The position numbers and the translations under genes are program-made. A stretch of 6,764 bases of DNA from Acidobacteriota bacterium (GTDB lineage Bacteria; Acidobacteriota; Blastocatellia; RBC074): contig JABFSD010000142.1 in NCBI GenBank assembly GCA_013140935.1, forward strand, positions 1 to 6,764. The letters are read 5' to 3'. Shown here in pieces: positions 5,015-6,764 of this stretch (position 1 is the first letter of the stretch; every line of letters starts with the position of its first letter). The notes below the pieces were generated by a model. That model was not told the DNA's origin and searched no databases. It worked only from the letters and a program-made list of their open reading frames with translations.

Positions 5015-6175
5015 TCAATTCATTCGTCGGTTTCGCATGGCGGAAAGCGGTTGTGCCACTTGCGGCTGTGAACCCGTCAATGCGCCTAAAAACGTCACGA
5101 GGTCACGCTGTTCTTCTTCCGTCAACCCAAGCGGATGCAGTTCGGTGTCGAGGTTGAGATTGTCTTTGCCGCCTTCGTTATAAAACTTCACTACGTCAGC
5201 CAGCGTCGCGGCGCTGCCGTCGTGAAAGTAAGGCGGGGTCAGGGCTACGTTGCGCAGGCTTGGCGTGTGAAATGAACCGACATCGAGAATGTGATGGCTC
5301 ACTAGCATTCGTCCTAACTCAGAGCCGCCGGGTTGCGAGGCGAGTTGTTTGACAAGTTGGGGAAGCTCGTCGTCGCTGGCGTGGAAAAGCTGGCGCGCGA
5401 GTTTTTCAAATTCGGGATGCCGCGCGGCTACGCCAGTGTTGCGGTATTCGTAGTCGCTGAAAAGCATTCGATGCTCGTTCATCGTGTGGCAGCGTGTGCA
5501 ACGTCCGCGTCCGCGAAAGACGGCCATGCCGCGCAACTCAGCGTCGTTCAGCGCAACCTTGTTGCCCGCGAGATAGCGATCAAGCGGTGCTGCGCCTGAG
5601 AGCAACGTGCGTTCAAACGCGGAGATCGCATTGCCAACGAGCATGATGTTGATCGTGGGTTTGCCGAAAGTTTGTTGAAAGGCTGTGACGTATTCGGGCA
5701 GCGCACGCAAGCGCGCAATTACGTCATCGTGCGTTTGATCGCCCATTTCGAGCGGATTGATAAGCGGTAAGACGGCTTGTTCTTCGAGCGTGTCGGAGCG
5801 TCCGTCCCAAAACTGTCCGTTGTTATAAATGACGTTGAGAATGCTGGGCGAATTGCGTGTGCCGCGCCGCTTCAGGACGCCTTCGGCTACGGGCTTGTCG
5901 TCGGCGAAGGCACGTTCGGGCTGATGGCAGGTGGCGCAGGCGACGGTGCCGTCGGCGGAAAGGCGCTTGTCGAAAAACAGCTTGCGACCGAGTTCGACTT
6001 TCGCAGCGGTTTGCGGATTCTGACGCGGTACGAAATGCAGCCACGTATCGGCAGGCAAGCCGAGCGGCACGTTGTGCGATTGGGCTTCGCCAAATGCAAA
6101 GTTGGATTGAAAGACACTGATCGCGCTCGCCAGAAAGGCGATGACTAAACCAAGTCGCAAGAGAGTACGTTGCAT
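5015..6175 (-). CDS. Di-heme cytochrome c peroxidase / MauG-like protein
   Basis: The 386-residue protein has an N-terminal signal peptide (about 1-29, hydrophobic LGLVIAFLASAISVF), so it is periplasmic. Two haem c attachment motifs are present: CATCH at 80-84 and CTRCH at 226-230. Other family marks are ELGRKLFFDKRLSADGTVAC at 61-80, FWDGRSDTLEEQA at 122-134 with Trp123 at the place of the bridging Trp, AFERTLLS at 186-193, and TPSLRNVALTPPYFHDGS at 304-321. At the later position where classic bacterial peroxidases carry a Met haem ligand, this protein reads VVKFYNEGG with Tyr332. Tyr at this place is typical of MauG-like members, so it may be an oxidase rather than a simple H2O2 peroxidase. 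That alignment is from memory. AGGGGAG lies 6 bases before the ATG. It starts 27 bases after carA on the same strand and is probably co-transcribed with it. Confidence 0.93.
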   Translation of the reverse strand: MQRTLLRLGLVIAFLASAISVFQSNFAFGEAQSHNVPLGLPADTWLHFVPRQNPQTAAKVELGRKLFFDKRLSADGTVACATCHQPERAFADDKPVAEGVLKRRGTRNSPSILNVIYNNGQFWDGRSDTLEEQAVLPLINPLEMGDQTHDDVIARLRALPEYVTAFQQTFGKPTINIMLVGNAISAFERTLLSGAAPLDRYLAGNKVALNDAELRGMAVFRGRGRCTRCHTMNEHRMLFSDYEYRNTGVAARHPEFEKLARQLFHASDDELPQLVKQLASQPGGSELGRMLVSHHILDVGSFHTPSLRNVALTPPYFHDGSAATLADVVKFYNEGGKDNLNLDTELHPLGLTEEEQRDLVTFLGALTGSQPQVAQPLSAMRNRRMN

Positions 6176-6202
6176 AAATCGCTCCCCTGAATACGAATCA
6201 CA

Positions 6203-6764
6203 TCAGCCCGCCTGCGCCATCTCTTTGGGCGAACTGCGCCGGGCGCGCATGTTTTCGATGAACTCGGCAAACAAATAAGTCGCGTCGTGTGGGCCAGGCC
6301 CGGCTTCGGGGTGATATTGCACCGAGAAGACGGGCAGCCGCTTGTGGCGCAGCCCTTCGAGGCAGCCATCGTTGAGATTGAAATGCGTCAGTTCGATTTC
6401 GTTCGGATCGAGACTCGCGGGGTCTACGGCAAAGCCGTGATTGTGTGAAGTGATTTCGATCTTGCCAGTGCGATGATTCTTGACCGGCTGATTGCCGCCG
6501 CGATGTCCGAACTTGAGTTTATAAGTCTTGCCGCCAAACGCGAGCGCCAACAATTGATGACCCAAACAGATGCCGAAAACCGGCGCTGCTTTCACCAGCG
6601 TACGCAGGTTCGCCACGATGTCGGGCACGGCAGACGGGTCGCCCGGCCCGTTGGAAAGGAAAATGCCTTCGGGCGCGAGCTTCAATACGTCTTCGGCGGA
6701 AGTGCGCGCAGGCACGACCGTAACCTGACAACCCGAAGCCTCAAGATAACGCAGGAGGTAATGC
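6203..6764 (-). CDS. carA: Carbamoyl-phosphate synthase small (glutaminase) subunit, partial (N-terminus beyond window edge)
   Basis: About 187 C-terminal residues are visible; the frame is open to the window edge, starting [20 protein letters not shown]. The class I glutamine amidotransferase domain is clear: [14 protein letters not shown], the nucleophile Cys in [35 protein letters not shown], and the catalytic His and Glu in [18 protein letters not shown] and [10 protein letters not shown] are specific to CarA rather than other GATases. It hydrolyses glutamine and passes ammonia to CarB to make carbamoyl phosphate for pyrimidine and arginine synthesis. The full protein is usually about 370-390 residues, so roughly half is missing. 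A GTG at 6713-6715 is an internal Val, not the start. carB is not directly downstream, where a peroxidase gene follows instead. Confidence 0.97.
   Translation of the reverse strand, partial: HYLLRYLEASGCQVTVVPARTSAEDVLKLAPEGIFLSNGPGDPSAVPDIVANLRTLVKAAPVFGICLGHQLLALAFGGKTYKLKFGHRGGNQPVKNHRTGKIEITSHNHGFAVDPASLDPNEIELTHFNLNDGCLEGLRHKRLPVFSVQYHPEAGPGPHDATYLFAEFIENMRARRSSPKEMAQAG

Noticed and set aside
5777..6148. Plus-strand 123-codon open frame antisense to the peroxidase gene
   Set aside because: The opposite strand clearly encodes the haem protein with both CxxCH motifs; this frame is a GC-bias shadow.

Overview
The window looks like an ordinary chromosomal stretch of an Acidobacteriota member, possibly of the Blastocatellia type. 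Base composition is moderately GC-rich. The best taxonomic hint is the secreted protein at 3156-4208, which carries an LPxFICxQ-type motif and overall layout that I associate with a large family of acidobacterial hypothetical proteins. A MauG-like di-heme peroxidase and a CusF-like copper protein suggest an envelope with c-type cytochromes and metal handling. The assignment is inference; no rRNA or other marker is present.

Left part (1-1004, minus strand). An AraC-family regulator is cut by the window edge at position 1, so 203 N-terminal residues are visible and end inside the first helix-turn-helix. Upstream of it on the same strand is a 95-residue coiled-coil protein with a very good ribosome binding site. 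A hairpin terminator at 655-692 separates the two, so they are probably not one operon.

Middle (1005-4208, plus strand). A 572-base divergent intergenic region has small direct repeats and several hairpins but no convincing gene. It leads into a compact gene run: folD (one-carbon folate metabolism), coaE (last step of CoA synthesis, start codon overlapping the folD stop) and the secreted acidobacterial-type protein starting 2 bases after coaE. The spacing implies co-transcription and translational coupling.

Right part (4216-6764, minus strand). A secreted CusF-like copper-binding protein is convergent with the secreted protein gene, only 7 bases between their stops. Directly upstream of it sits a perfect 19-bp inverted repeat with a 1-base centre, abutting the stop codon of a small, possibly broken ORF (4693-4833, extendable to 4881 through one in-frame TGA). 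Further upstream come a di-heme cytochrome c peroxidase/MauG-like protein and, 27 bases before it, the C-terminal half of carA (carbamoyl-phosphate synthase small subunit). carB does not follow carA here.

I see no strong evidence for a new multi-gene system. The parts most worth a second look are the perfect palindrome with its adjoining small ORF, the structured 1005-1576 region, the folD-coaE-secreted protein coupling, and the carA-peroxidase pairing.
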